Assembly: GCA_028712605.1 (NCBI GenBank)
Contig: JAQTPV010000001.1
Span: 1 to 62,352 of the forward strand
From: Minisyncoccota bacterium
GTDB taxonomy: Bacteria; Patescibacteriota; Minisyncoccia; Minisyncoccales; CG1-02-41-26
Reading direction: 5' to 3'
DNA length: 62,352 nt
Both the position numbers and the translations under genes were made by a program. Below are positions 46,810 to 54,870 of this stretch, piece after piece (positions within the stretch are counted from its first letter, which is position 1; every line of letters starts with the position of its first letter). The notes below the pieces were generated by a model that did not search any database, had not been told where the DNA came from, and saw only the letters and a list, made by a program, of their open reading frames with translations.

Positions 46810-48614
46810 TGTTTAATAGCCCAAAAAGTAATCTCTCCTTTATTTAATCCAAAGTTACCTTGATAACTTAAGGGAATAGACAACTGCAAGGGCAAGGTTT
46901 GGCTTTTATTAGGGGTCAATTCAAGGCTAAAGGTATTCGGTCGCAATCCCGCAATAGATAAATTATCTCTAAAGATACCGGACCCAACCACTTCTGCCTC
47001 TAAAAAAACACCCATAGAACCATTATTGATACTTAAGGTAGTGGATGATTGCTGGCCGGGCCTTAACGTACCAAAATCTAGCTGATCAGGGCTAACTGAA
47101 AAGCTAATGATTGATTGGTCGCTTTCTGGTGGAACAGGTAACTTTTCAATATTAACGACCAATTGAGCCTGGTGCCCCATTGGAGCTATTCCAATTTTTA
47201 AATTTTCCTTAGGACTTCTTAAATAGCCCCTACCCTGCACAACCTGTTTTTCTAAAAACACTGGATAAAGGCCATCGGCTAAAATCTGTTGGTTAATTTC
47301 TACGGCGCCTAAAGCATTGGTTGTGAAATCAGAAGACCCTATCTTGATTTTCAGGGCTTCTATCTTTAAATCCTGCCAAGCACTTTGTTGCGGGTCCAAA
47401 AATTGAGTCTGTATTTTGATATTCTGATCGGCTTGGGAGACAATCAATTTAGTTAAAAACCAACCCTCCTCTAGCCACTCTCCAGAATACCAAACTACTT
47501 CATCATTGGGATCCAAAAAATAATTATCAGCCCCCACCTGCGGCGATAGACCGTTGACTAAGTACATCCAATTATTTTCATGGCCAATGCTATCTAAATA
47601 AAGCCCGAGGCCGGAAAACTCCTTAATATTATAATTGAAACCGCATTGTAGGGCACCCGAGGAAATCAGATCCAAGGCCGTTGCCCCGTTGACTTGAGCG
47701 TCACAAATAGTATTCTCCCCCTCAATCCTTAGATGATGCAAATTGAGATCGGTGGCAACGGGGTAAAACTTACCCAGTAAGGCCACCACCGCAAAACTGG
47801 TACAAAACTTATTATCGCCTGACTTTTGCCACCAAAAACCACCATCTGTATCCTGCAGTGATTGTAAAGATTGAACGGCGTGATGACCATTTTTGAACCA
47901 AGCGCTACCAAACGGATCTTGCTGCAGCTTATAAACAGCCGAGATAACCCAAGCATCAGAACAAGAATCAGAAACAGAACCTGCTGAATAAGGAAATCCT
48001 CCATCTTCATTTTGGGTTGATTTTAAATAAGCAGTCGCTCTTTGGACGGCCCCTGAAGTGTCAGCCGCTCCCGCTTCCTTTAGTGCCATAATGGCTGCTG
48101 CTGTATCGTTAGTATCGGAAGTAGCAGAAATGCTATACCCCCAGCCGCCATCTATATTTTGGTGGCTTAAAATATAGTCTTGGCTTGCCTGCACTTGACC
48201 TAACTGATCTTGCCCTAAAGCACCCAGCGCCAAAATGGCCCAAATATCATCATTTAATAAGTTAACATCGCCAAACTGATTATTCTGATAAAAGCCCTTT
48301 AGTTTTTCTACATAATTCTCATTACCAAAGTTAGTTGGATTTTTACCGACTGCAGTTAAAGCTAGAATATACTTGGCGTACCCTAGGGCTGTTTTTTCAT
48401 TCACGCTTTGCAAAAAACTTAAATCAAGATTAGTTTCACCAGCAGAAGTTAAGGCCATCAGAGACCAAGCGTCAAAAGGCTGACTCCTAAGATAGGAAAC
48501 GCCCTTTTGGGCTTGAGATTGATTACCCGTATCAACTTGAGCTAATCCAAAGGTTAAAAACAAAAAGCCCGCAATAATCAATAGGGCTAAAACAAGAAAA
48601 AATTTATGGCGCAT
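46806..48614 (-). CDS. Secreted transcobalamin/intrinsic-factor-like cobalamin-binding protein candidate
   Basis: The ATG at 48614, just after the riboswitch terminator, gives 602 residues. A signal peptide (RHKFFLVLALLIIAGFLFLTFG) is followed by an alpha/alpha-toroid with prenyltransferase-like repeats (QNIDGGWGYS, QNEDGGFPYS, QDTDGGFWW), then a domain like the transcobalamin C-terminal beta domain (DUF4430): ATALDLISSG...GLGLYLDSIGHENNWMYLVNGLSPQVGADNYFL. Two Ig-like segments end the chain (LDFGTLRPGQQSSTTLSINN). This toroid plus beta order is that of mammalian B12 carriers. No cyclase catalytic residues are seen. The cobalamin riboswitch upstream strongly supports a B12 role. Confidence 0.75.
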   Translation of the reverse strand: MRHKFFLVLALLIIAGFLFLTFGLAQVDTGNQSQAQKGVSYLRSQPFDAWSLMALTSAGETNLDLSFLQSVNEKTALGYAKYILALTAVGKNPTNFGNENYVEKLKGFYQNNQFGDVNLLNDDIWAILALGALGQDQLGQVQASQDYILSHQNIDGGWGYSISATSDTNDTAAAIMALKEAGAADTSGAVQRATAYLKSTQNEDGGFPYSAGSVSDSCSDAWVISAVYKLQQDPFGSAWFKNGHHAVQSLQSLQDTDGGFWWQKSGDNKFCTSFAVVALLGKFYPVATDLNLHHLRIEGENTICDAQVNGATALDLISSGALQCGFNYNIKEFSGLGLYLDSIGHENNWMYLVNGLSPQVGADNYFLDPNDEVVWYSGEWLEEGWFLTKLIVSQADQNIKIQTQFLDPQQSAWQDLKIEALKIKIGSSDFTTNALGAVEINQQILADGLYPVFLEKQVVQGRGYLRSPKENLKIGIAPMGHQAQLVVNIEKLPVPPESDQSIISFSVSPDQLDFGTLRPGQQSSTTLSINNGSMGVFLEAEVVGSGIFRDNLSIAGLRPNTFSLELTPNKSQTLPLQLSIPLSYQGNFGLNKGEITFWAIKQ

Positions 48615-48618
48615 AATG

Positions 48619-48640
48619 AAAAATCCCGCTTCAAGCGAGA
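48619..48640 (-). terminator. Riboswitch-controlled intrinsic terminator
   Basis: On the minus strand TCTCGCT-TGA-AGCGGGA (48640-48624) is followed by TTTTT (48623-48619), and the ATG comes 5 nt later. It lies between the cobalamin riboswitch and its gene, as expected for a switch that ends transcription when B12 is bound. Confidence 0.7.
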
Positions 48641-48689
48641 TGGGGGTTAGATCATTTAAGTTATAGCTCAAATGGTTAACCTCTCTTTG

Positions 48690-48850
48690 CTCGAAGAGAA
48701 AATAATTAACAGCTGCTTAATTAATCGGACAATTAAGCTTAAGGGCATTCTGGCTTCCCTGAAAGTTTTGAAAACTGACAGGGTTACAGTTGCGGCACAG
48801 CTCCGGATTCACACCGGATTCCCCCTTCAAGTAGGAAGGACTATCAAGCA
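48690..48850 (-). promoter_or_regulatory. Cobalamin (AdoCbl/B12) riboswitch
   Basis: On the minus strand the conserved core is clear: GGGGGAATCC-GGTGTGAATCCGG, then GCTGTGCCGCAACTGTAA (the B12 box) and, after a stem of TCAGTTTTCAAAACTTTC type, GGGAAGCCAGAATGCCC. The order and spacing match class I cobalamin riboswitches. It lies in the 5' leader of the transcobalamin-like gene and upstream of a terminator. High cobalamin would reduce expression. Confidence 0.9.
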
Positions 48851-48856
48851 GTGTTA

Positions 48857-48884
48857 ATTGTAACGATTCAAAAGATAAAGTCAA
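48857..48884 (-). promoter_or_regulatory. Promoter of the B12-riboswitch operon
   Basis: On the minus strand TTGACT (48884-48879) and TACAAT (48862-48857) are 16 bp apart. The start is about 48850, right at the 5' end of the riboswitch. It is divergent from a rightward promoter at 48893. Confidence 0.75.
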
Positions 48885-48892
48885 GCTATTGG

Positions 48893-48921
48893 TTGCCTCA
48901 TCAAAAAAGAGGTGGTACAAT
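48893..48921 (+). promoter_or_regulatory. Promoter of the two-TM protein gene
   Basis: TTGCCT (48893-48898) and TACAAT (48916-48921) are 17 bp apart, ending 22 bp before the ATG at 48943. It stands back to back with the riboswitch promoter. Confidence 0.65.
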
Positions 48922-48942
48922 AAAAATATAATTACTAAAACT

Positions 48943-49284
48943 ATGCCAAAAGAAACAAAAGAAAAAACACCCAAAGAATCAGCCGGCTGGAAAAAGGGTT
49001 TAAGTGGTTTGATAGAAACGCTTACCCAGCAAGCCACTAACTCTATTATTGAGCTTACCAAACATTCTATCCATCAAATCAATGAAGAAAAGAATAAAGC
49101 GGTAGCTAATTTTAAAAGAATGGTTATTTCTTCCATCTTGATGGGCGTAGGGTTTGTATTTTTATTGGTTGGCATCGCAATCGTTATCAACGAATACTTC
49201 ACCGCCCGAAATTCGCTTGGTTATATCTTGGTTGGCCTAGCTGTAGTGATTGCTGGTTTATGGATAGGGCGCAAAAAATCGTAA
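48943..49284 (+). CDS. Hypothetical two-TM membrane protein
   Basis: This 113-residue protein has a charged helical N-terminus (PKETKEKTPKESAGWKKGL...) that continues into an amphipathic helix, then two transmembrane helices (about 66-86 and 92-109) with a short loop ENYFTARN-like region (NEYFTARNSLG) and ends GRKKS. It resembles holin-like or DUF1469 phage-holin superfamily III architecture only in shape. No family is recognised. The ATG at 48943 is chosen from the leader; an earlier in-frame ATG adds a basic extension. It lies upstream of the YtxH-like gene and a structured leader. Confidence 0.55.
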   Translation: MPKETKEKTPKESAGWKKGLSGLIETLTQQATNSIIELTKHSIHQINEEKNKAVANFKRMVISSILMGVGFVFLLVGIAIVINEYFTARNSLGYILVGLAVVIAGLWIGRKKS

Positions 49285-49326
49285 TTATACGTAAAAAGGT
49301 TGACAAAATAATTCAATTGAAATATG

Positions 49327-49476
49327 CCCCGTATGAGAATTTCGGCAGCTATTGAAAATAATTGCTAAATCCAAGCGGGGATAAATAAAAAATCAATGAA
49401 TTCTCCCATAGAAGAGCGAAGCTCTCTATGGGACTAATCCAGCAGACAGCTTCGCTGTTCTGCTGGGTTCTACGGG
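49327..49476 (+). promoter_or_regulatory. Structured leader element, copy B
   Basis: The first 59 nt (from 49325) match copy A (6295-6236, minus strand) at about 52 aligned positions, including TGCCCCGTA, GAGAATTTCGGCA, AAAATAATTG and AATCCAAGCGGGG. The 5' CCCCGTA can pair with TACGGG at 49471-49476, two bases before the ATG at 49479. Two further hairpins with AGCGAAGCT and AGCTTCGCT cores lie between. The local CGGGG (49376-49380) is an alternative partner. Confidence 0.55.
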
Positions 49477-49478
49477 AT

Positions 49479-49709
49479 ATGGCTAAAAAACAAATAGATG
49501 TAAAAAACGTCCAAGAACAAATGAAAGTGCTTCAGGCTAAAGCTGAAAAAGAAATTGAAAAGGTTAAAAAAGACTTAGAAAAAGCTAAAAACCAGGTAGA
49601 GGGCTTTGTGAAAAAGAATCCTGAAAAGGCAGCTTTAATTTCAGCTGGCATTGGCGTAGCCCTTGGGGCAGTTATGACAGCTTTGATGAAGGGCGGCAAG
49701 AAAAAATAA
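49479..49709 (+). CDS. YtxH/DUF883-like small membrane-associated protein
   Basis: This 76-residue protein has a charged coiled-coil helix (QEQMKVLQAKAEKEIEKVKKDLEKAKNQVEGF) followed by a glycine-rich transmembrane helix (NPEKAALISAGIGVALGAVMTALM) and GGKKK. This is the layout of YtxH, ElaB/YqjD and DUF883 proteins. YqjD-type proteins bind ribosomes at the membrane in other bacteria; here no function is shown. The start at 49479 is two bases after a structured leader (49327-49476) shared with the DUF3850 gene, and the upstream frame start is rejected because it lies inside the leader. Confidence 0.7.
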   Translation: MAKKQIDVKNVQEQMKVLQAKAEKEIEKVKKDLEKAKNQVEGFVKKNPEKAALISAGIGVALGAVMTALMKGGKKK

Positions 49710-49728
49710 TTTTTCTCTTTGATATTAA

Positions 49729-49757
49729 AAAGGCGGCGGGTGTTACCCGCCGCCTTT
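49729..49757 (+). terminator. Intrinsic terminator (bidirectional)
   Basis: AAAGGCGGCGGGT/ACCCGCCGCCTTT (49729-49741 with 49745-49757) makes a 13-bp perfect stem with a GTT loop. It ends the rightward unit and lies 12 bp from the stop of the leftward gene at 49770. Confidence 0.85.
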
Positions 49758-49769
49758 AGTTCATAAAGA

Positions 49770-50186
49770 CTAAATAAGTTTTTCTAAAGACAGGCTATCG
49801 GCTGGAACTCCTTTAATAATGTAGGCTGAAAAAATCAAATCAGGGAATTCGTCAGCCAGCAGTGATTTTATTTTAGATAGATCACTCGCTTGGGTTTTGT
49901 ACTCTTGATCAACGTCAGGAACCCCATAGGCGCCGCAATTGTCGTGGTATAGCATAACGACTTCTTGAATATTATGTAGTTGTTGGGAAAGTTTAATCTG
50001 CTTGATTAAAAAATCACGCTCGCCTGATTTATCAGACAATAAATCCTTACAGGCCCCCGCAACCGAAACTAAATCGTAAGATCCTTCAGAATAACCAACC
50101 CGCATCAACAATTGGCTTAAAATGCTGGGCTTAATACGAAAATCCATACAGCGAAAAACCAAAGCCCCACAACGATGATTAGTCAT
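49770..50186 (-). CDS. Short beta-carbonic-anhydrase-like protein
   Basis: This 138-residue protein carries CMDFR near residue 13 and HDNCGAYG near residue 80. These match the CxDxR and HxxC zinc/catalytic motifs of beta-carbonic anhydrases. The chain is much shorter than usual (about 200 residues) and lacks the C-terminal part that completes the dimer. The role could be CO2/bicarbonate interconversion or another zinc function. It ends the leftward unit after the F-type ATP synthase genes, 5 bp downstream of atpC. Confidence 0.65.
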   Translation of the reverse strand: MTNHRCGALVFRCMDFRIKPSILSQLLMRVGYSEGSYDLVSVAGACKDLLSDKSGERDFLIKQIKLSQQLHNIQEVVMLYHDNCGAYGVPDVDQEYKTQASDLSKIKSLLADEFPDLIFSAYIIKGVPADSLSLEKLI

Positions 50187-50191
50187 ATTTT

Positions 50192-50620
50192 TTAATTTAT
50201 ATTTATGCTTCTACTTTTATGTCTTCTAACTACTTTAAGCCGGGCCAGCTCTTTCTCCAGATTAGAAACCAAGGCGGCGTTATCAACCATTTCCCGGCTG
50301 GCCGTTTTCATCATCTCTTCGGCCCTTCTTTTTGCTTCCTCGGCACGTTGTTCATCAATCTCGTAAGCATGCTCGGCCGTGTCAGCTAGAACTACAATTT
50401 CATTTTTCCCCACTTCTATTAAGCCACCGGAAACTGCCATCGGAATTTCTTTTTTGTTTTTTTTAAGCAACAACTCACCAGGCTTTAAAACAGAAACCAA
50501 AGGAATATGTTTTGGTAAAACCGTTATCTCCCCCTCGCTCGTAGGGAGAGTGGCTTGGTCAACCTCGTCCTCAAAAACAATTCTCTCTGGGGTGACAATT
50601 TTAAACTTGATTTTTTCCAT
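50192..50620 (-). CDS. atpC: ATP synthase epsilon subunit
   Basis: This 142-residue central-stalk subunit couples rotation and inhibits ATP hydrolysis. It has the N-terminal beta-sandwich (KFKIVTPERIVFEDEVDQATLPTSEGEITVLPKHIPLVSVLKPGEL) and a C-terminal helical hairpin (YEIDEQRAEEAKRRAEEMMK). Length is normal. It lies 3 bp after atpD, the last structural gene of the F-type ATP synthase operon. Confidence 0.93.
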   Translation of the reverse strand: MEKIKFKIVTPERIVFEDEVDQATLPTSEGEITVLPKHIPLVSVLKPGELLLKKNKKEIPMAVSGGLIEVGKNEIVVLADTAEHAYEIDEQRAEEAKRRAEEMMKTASREMVDNAALVSNLEKELARLKVVRRHKSRSININ

Positions 50621-50623
50621 AGA

Positions 50624-51991
50624 TTATTTACCAATCTCATCAATACTACCCTTCATATAAAATTCCTGTTCAGCTACCTTATCATATCCGCCGTCCAAAA
50701 TGGCCCGAAAGCCTTTTATGGTTTCTTTGAGGGGCACGTACTTACCTGCCCTACCCGTGAAGGTTTCAGCCACAGAAAATGGCTGCGATAAAAACCTTTG
50801 AATTTTTCTAGCCCGAGCCACCGTAACCTGATCTTCTTCTGATAATTCCTCCATACCTAAAATAGCAATAATATCCTGTAAATCTTTATAACGTTGCAAC
50901 ACCTTCTGTACCCTTTGGGCTACCGCATAATGATCGGGCCCAACGATGCGAGGATCCAAGATAGTTGAAGAGGAATCTAAGGGGTCAACTGCTGGATAAA
51001 GGCCTAATTCTGATAAAGCGCGAGACAAAACCACAGTGGAGTCCAAATGGGCAAAAGTTGTAGCTGGGGCTGGATCAGTTAAATCATCAGCTGGAACATA
51101 AACGGCCTGGACAGAGGTAATAGAACCCTTTTTAGTGGAAGTAATTCTTTCCTGCAACTCACCCATCTCTGTAGCCAAAGTTGGCTGATAACCTACGGCC
51201 GAAGGAATACGGCCCAACAAAGCTGACACTTCGGCTCCAGCTTGAGTAAATCTAAAAATATTATCAATAAACAACAAGATGTCCTTACCCTCTTCATCTC
51301 GGAAATACTCGGCCATAGTCAAGCCAGTGAGGCCCACCCTTAATCTGGCCCCCGGTGGCTCATTCATCTGACCAAAAACCAGGCTGGTGTTTTCCAAAAC
51401 TCCGGACTCCTTCATATCTCTGTATAAATCATTGCCCTCGCGGGTTCTTTCCCCAACCCCAGCAAAAACCGAATAACCACCGTGCTGTAAAGCAATGTTG
51501 TGGATTAATTCCTGGATAACCACGGTTTTGCCAACGCCCGCTCCCCCAAATAATCCCACCTTACCGCCCTTTAAAAATGGGCAGATTAAATCAATCACTT
51601 TGATACCAGTTTCAAAAATTTCAGTCTTGGTTGATTGATCAGCAAACCGTGGAGCGGCCCTGTGAATCGGCCAAACCTTTTTAGACTTAACCGGTTCAGC
51701 CTCATCAAGCGGCTGGCCTAAAACGTTTAGTAACCTGCCCAGGGTTTCTGAGCCCACGGGAACAGTAATGGCAGAACCCGTATCTTTTACTTCCATGCCC
51801 CTTTTTAAGCCGTCGGTTGAATCTAAGGCAATGGAGCGCACTATTTTACCGCCTAAGTGTTGCTGAGTTTCCAGAACAATGGTAGTCCCTTCCCTCTTAA
51901 CCTCCAAGGCGTTGTAAATGGCTGGCAATGCGTTTTCAAAATAAACATCAACCACTGGACCTATAATTTGCTTGATAACACCTTTATTCAT
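50624..51991 (-). CDS. atpD: ATP synthase F1 beta subunit
   Basis: This 455-residue catalytic subunit has GGAGVGKTVVIQEL (P-loop), VFAGVGERTREGNDLY (catalytic Glu), LLFIDNIFRFTQAGAEVSALLGRIPSAVGYQPTL (Walker B and DELSEED-related region), and ELSEEDQVTVARARKIQRFLSQPF. Length is slightly below the usual 460-480 residues. It lies 18 bp after atpG. It is one of the two catalytic rotary-ATPase systems in the window; the other is the V/A-type subunit at 58922-60676. Confidence 0.97.
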   Translation of the reverse strand: MNKGVIKQIIGPVVDVYFENALPAIYNALEVKREGTTIVLETQQHLGGKIVRSIALDSTDGLKRGMEVKDTGSAITVPVGSETLGRLLNVLGQPLDEAEPVKSKKVWPIHRAAPRFADQSTKTEIFETGIKVIDLICPFLKGGKVGLFGGAGVGKTVVIQELIHNIALQHGGYSVFAGVGERTREGNDLYRDMKESGVLENTSLVFGQMNEPPGARLRVGLTGLTMAEYFRDEEGKDILLFIDNIFRFTQAGAEVSALLGRIPSAVGYQPTLATEMGELQERITSTKKGSITSVQAVYVPADDLTDPAPATTFAHLDSTVVLSRALSELGLYPAVDPLDSSSTILDPRIVGPDHYAVAQRVQKVLQRYKDLQDIIAILGMEELSEEDQVTVARARKIQRFLSQPFSVAETFTGRAGKYVPLKETIKGFRAILDGGYDKVAEQEFYMKGSIDEIGK

Positions 51992-52009
51992 ATATTAAAA
52001 TTATTTTGA

Positions 52010-52918
52010 TTATCCCAAGGCCGCTTTAGCACCGGCGATTTCAGCAATTTCCCTGGTAATGCCGGCCTGTCTAGCTTGGTTATAAGTTAAAGTTAAGCCA
52101 TCAATTATGTCACCCGTAGCGTCAGAAGCATTCCTCATAGCCGCCATGCGAGCAGAATGCTCTGCGGCGTTGGATTCCAATAAGGCCTGATAAATCTGCA
52201 AGGTGATTAAATGGGGCAAAAATCTCGCTAGAATTTCATCGGGGTGAGGCTCAAACAAGATTTCTCCTTCATGGCCCCTAGTTTTAATTTGACTGTCATC
52301 ACTATACCATTCTTCGTTGGCCAAATTTTGAATAGGCAACAACAGCCTAATTTGCGGTCTTTGAGATAAAGCAGAAATAAAGTCCGTAAAAGCTAAAATA
52401 AATAAATCATATTGACCACTAGCATAGCCGTCCAAAATCATCTTGGATACGGGCAAAATTTCCTCCACAGTATTGGCTGCTTCTGCCTTCTCAAAAACAG
52501 CAGCCAGTTTTTTATGATGGCGGTTTAGCAATAAAGCCCCTTTTTTACCGATCACTATCCATTCATCGTCAACGCTATTTCCCAAAGAGCCCTTCAGCCT
52601 CTCAACGTAACTAATAGTTTTGCTGACAATCTGAGCATTAAAACCACCGCAAAGCCCTCTATTGCTGGAAAATAAAATGATACCAATCTTTTTAATTTCT
52701 TCCCGTTGATTTAAAAGCGGGTGCTGGCTTCTGTCTATCTTATCAGCAATATTAGCTAAAACATACCAGGCAGTTTGAGCATAATGACGAGATAAGGTAA
52801 CGGCCTTAACAGCCTTTCTCATTTTAGCGGCAGCCACCATTTCCATAGTCTTAGTAATCTTCTTGATATTCTTAATTGACTTAATCCTAGTTTTAATTAT
52901 CTTCACCGAAACAGCCAT
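52010..52918 (-). CDS. atpG: ATP synthase F1 gamma subunit
   Basis: This 302-residue rotor shaft subunit starts with VKIIKTRIKSIKNIKKITKTMEMVAAAKMRKA and ends with ARMAAMRNASDATGDIIDGLTLTYNQARQAGITREIAEI, the two coiled-coil helices of gamma. The central Rossmann-like domain is present (KIGIILFSSNRGLCGGFNAQI). Length is slightly above usual because of an acidic insertion after SLGNSVDDEW. It follows atpA by 3 bp. Confidence 0.95.
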   Translation of the reverse strand: MAVSVKIIKTRIKSIKNIKKITKTMEMVAAAKMRKAVKAVTLSRHYAQTAWYVLANIADKIDRSQHPLLNQREEIKKIGIILFSSNRGLCGGFNAQIVSKTISYVERLKGSLGNSVDDEWIVIGKKGALLLNRHHKKLAAVFEKAEAANTVEEILPVSKMILDGYASGQYDLFILAFTDFISALSQRPQIRLLLPIQNLANEEWYSDDSQIKTRGHEGEILFEPHPDEILARFLPHLITLQIYQALLESNAAEHSARMAAMRNASDATGDIIDGLTLTYNQARQAGITREIAEIAGAKAALG

Positions 52919-52921
52919 AAA

Positions 52922-54433
52922 TTATTGATTAATGTAATCTAAGCCCTGCTTATAATTCGTGATGGCTTTCTTTAATTCTTCTTCAGCTTCTGGTCTCAAC
53001 TCTTTTTCCATCTTAATCTTGCTGAACAGTTTCTCGTGGGAAGTAGCGCAATATTTCAAAAGCCCTTTCTCAAAATCCTGAATTTTCTCCACAGGCAAAT
53101 CATCTAAATAACCATTAATGGCAGCATATAAAATAACTACCTGCTGTTCAACGGCCAAAGGCTGATACTGATCCTGTTTTAAAACTTCAGTCAGGCGCTT
53201 GCCCCTATTAATTTGTTTTTGCGTAGTTTGGTCCAAATCAGAGCCGAACTGGCTAAAGGCTGCCAATTCTCTGTACTGGGCCATCTCTAATTTCAGTCTG
53301 CCGGCCACTTGCTTCATGGCTTTAATTTGAGCAGCTGATCCCACTCTGGATACTGAAAGACCAGTATTGATAGCTGGCCGCACGCCCTGATAGAACAAGT
53401 CATTCTCTAAAAAAATCTGGCCATCAGTAATAGAAATAACATTGGTAGGGATATAAGCGGTAATATCGCCAGCTTGTGTTTCAATAATAGGCAGGGCCGT
53501 CAAGGTACCGCCACCATAATTTTCATTCAAACAAGCAGCTCTTTCCAATAAACGAGAATGCAAATAAAAAATATCACCCGGATAAGCCTCTCTGCCCGGT
53601 GGCCTCCTTAGTAATAAGGCTACCTCACGATAAGCCACAGCGTGTTTTGATAAGTCGTCATAGATAACCAAAACATCCTTGCCCTTGTCCATGAAATACT
53701 CTCCAAAAGAACAGCCAGCAAAAGGAGCAATATAAATCAAAGGGGCAGGATCAGATGCTCCAGCTAAAACCACGATTGTATAATCCATGGCCCCGTTGTC
53801 CTCTAACTCTTTCACCACTTGAGCCACCTTTGATTCTTTTTGTCCTATGGCCACATATATACAAACAACATCCTGGCCTTTCTGATTAATGATAGTATCA
53901 ATGGCAATGGCTGTTTTGCCACTTTTCCTATCACCAATAATTAGTTCTCGCTGCCCTCGACCAATCGGAATCATGGCATCAATAGCTTTTAGGCCAGTCT
54001 GCAAAGGCTGGCTCACTGGCTTTCTAGTAATAACGCGTGGAGCAATTTTTTCAATAGGATAAAATTGACCTGATTTAATGTCGCCTTTATCATCCAAAGG
54101 AAGGCCGAGAGGATTCACAACCCGCCCAATCATAGCCTCTCCCACAGGCACCTCTAAAATCCGGCCCGTACTTTTAACAATTTGCCCTTCAGCAATTTTT
54201 TGGCAATCACCCATAACCATAACGCCTACAACGTCTTCTTCCAAATTTAAAGCCACACCAAAAACCCCCTTACCGAAATCCAAAATTTCAGCCATCATAC
54301 ATTCAGTTAAACCGCTCACTTTAGCCACACCATCACCCACCTCAATAACCACACCAACCTTTTCCGCTTTAGTTTCACCCTGATAGGCCTGAATCTGCTT
54401 TTTAAGCGTTGCTATTATAAAATCTTGATTCAT
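52922..54433 (-). CDS. atpA: ATP synthase F1 alpha subunit
   Basis: This 503-residue non-catalytic subunit binds nucleotide through GDRKSGKTAIAIDTII. It has VGVVIEVGDGVAKVSGLTE, GRVVNPLGLPLD and the RPAINTGLSVSRVGSAAQ signature of alpha subunits, and ends in the C-terminal helical domain. Length is normal. It follows atpH by 19 bp. Confidence 0.97.
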   Translation of the reverse strand: MNQDFIIATLKKQIQAYQGETKAEKVGVVIEVGDGVAKVSGLTECMMAEILDFGKGVFGVALNLEEDVVGVMVMGDCQKIAEGQIVKSTGRILEVPVGEAMIGRVVNPLGLPLDDKGDIKSGQFYPIEKIAPRVITRKPVSQPLQTGLKAIDAMIPIGRGQRELIIGDRKSGKTAIAIDTIINQKGQDVVCIYVAIGQKESKVAQVVKELEDNGAMDYTIVVLAGASDPAPLIYIAPFAGCSFGEYFMDKGKDVLVIYDDLSKHAVAYREVALLLRRPPGREAYPGDIFYLHSRLLERAACLNENYGGGTLTALPIIETQAGDITAYIPTNVISITDGQIFLENDLFYQGVRPAINTGLSVSRVGSAAQIKAMKQVAGRLKLEMAQYRELAAFSQFGSDLDQTTQKQINRGKRLTEVLKQDQYQPLAVEQQVVILYAAINGYLDDLPVEKIQDFEKGLLKYCATSHEKLFSKIKMEKELRPEAEEELKKAITNYKQGLDYINQ

Positions 54434-54452
54434 GTTGTTTTAAATTATAAAT

Positions 54453-54863
54453 TTAACAAGCCATCTGCGCTTTCAAATCTTCTAGTCTAGCCTTCAAGCT
54501 ACCATCAAAAACCTTATCGCCAATTTGCAATATTAAACCCCCCAAAATTTTGGCCTCAACCAATAAATTTAATCTTACTTTCCTCCCTAAAATCTTTTCT
54601 ATGGCCTTGTCTATTTTGTCGGCCTGCCGTTTATTTAATTGCCGGCTAGTAGTTATTTGAACCTCTGTTTCTCCTTCCTTCTTGGCTGCATATTCTTGAA
54701 AGTCACTAACAATTTCATCAAATTTATTTAAGAGCCCTTTTTTAGCTAAAAGGCCAGCAAAAACACCGACCTGTTTTTTTAGTTCCGCCTCACTTTTAGT
54801 CGATTGGCTAATTTCATACAATAAACGCCCATATTGCTTAATTATCCCTCTCTGTTTAACCAT
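54453..54863 (-). CDS. atpH: ATP synthase F1 delta subunit
   Basis: This 136-residue peripheral-stalk subunit is shorter than usual (about 175). The N-terminal helical part (YGRLLYEISQSTKSEAELKKQVGVFAGLLAKKGLLNKFDEIVSDF) and the C-terminal part (VQITTSRQLNKRQADKIDKAIEKILGRKVRLNLLVEAKILGGLILQIGDKVFDGSLKARLEDL) match delta; the first helices are shortened. It lies 7 bp after atpF and before atpA, as in a standard operon. Confidence 0.88.
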   Translation of the reverse strand: MVKQRGIIKQYGRLLYEISQSTKSEAELKKQVGVFAGLLAKKGLLNKFDEIVSDFQEYAAKKEGETEVQITTSRQLNKRQADKIDKAIEKILGRKVRLNLLVEAKILGGLILQIGDKVFDGSLKARLEDLKAQMAC

Positions 54864-54870
54864 ATAAAGT

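Noticed and set aside
46806..48614. Squalene/hopene cyclase or prenyltransferase enzyme
   Set aside because: The toroid repeats are present, but DxDD and prenyltransferase zinc-ligand motifs are not, and the transcobalamin-like C-terminal domain plus B12 riboswitch fit a binding protein better.
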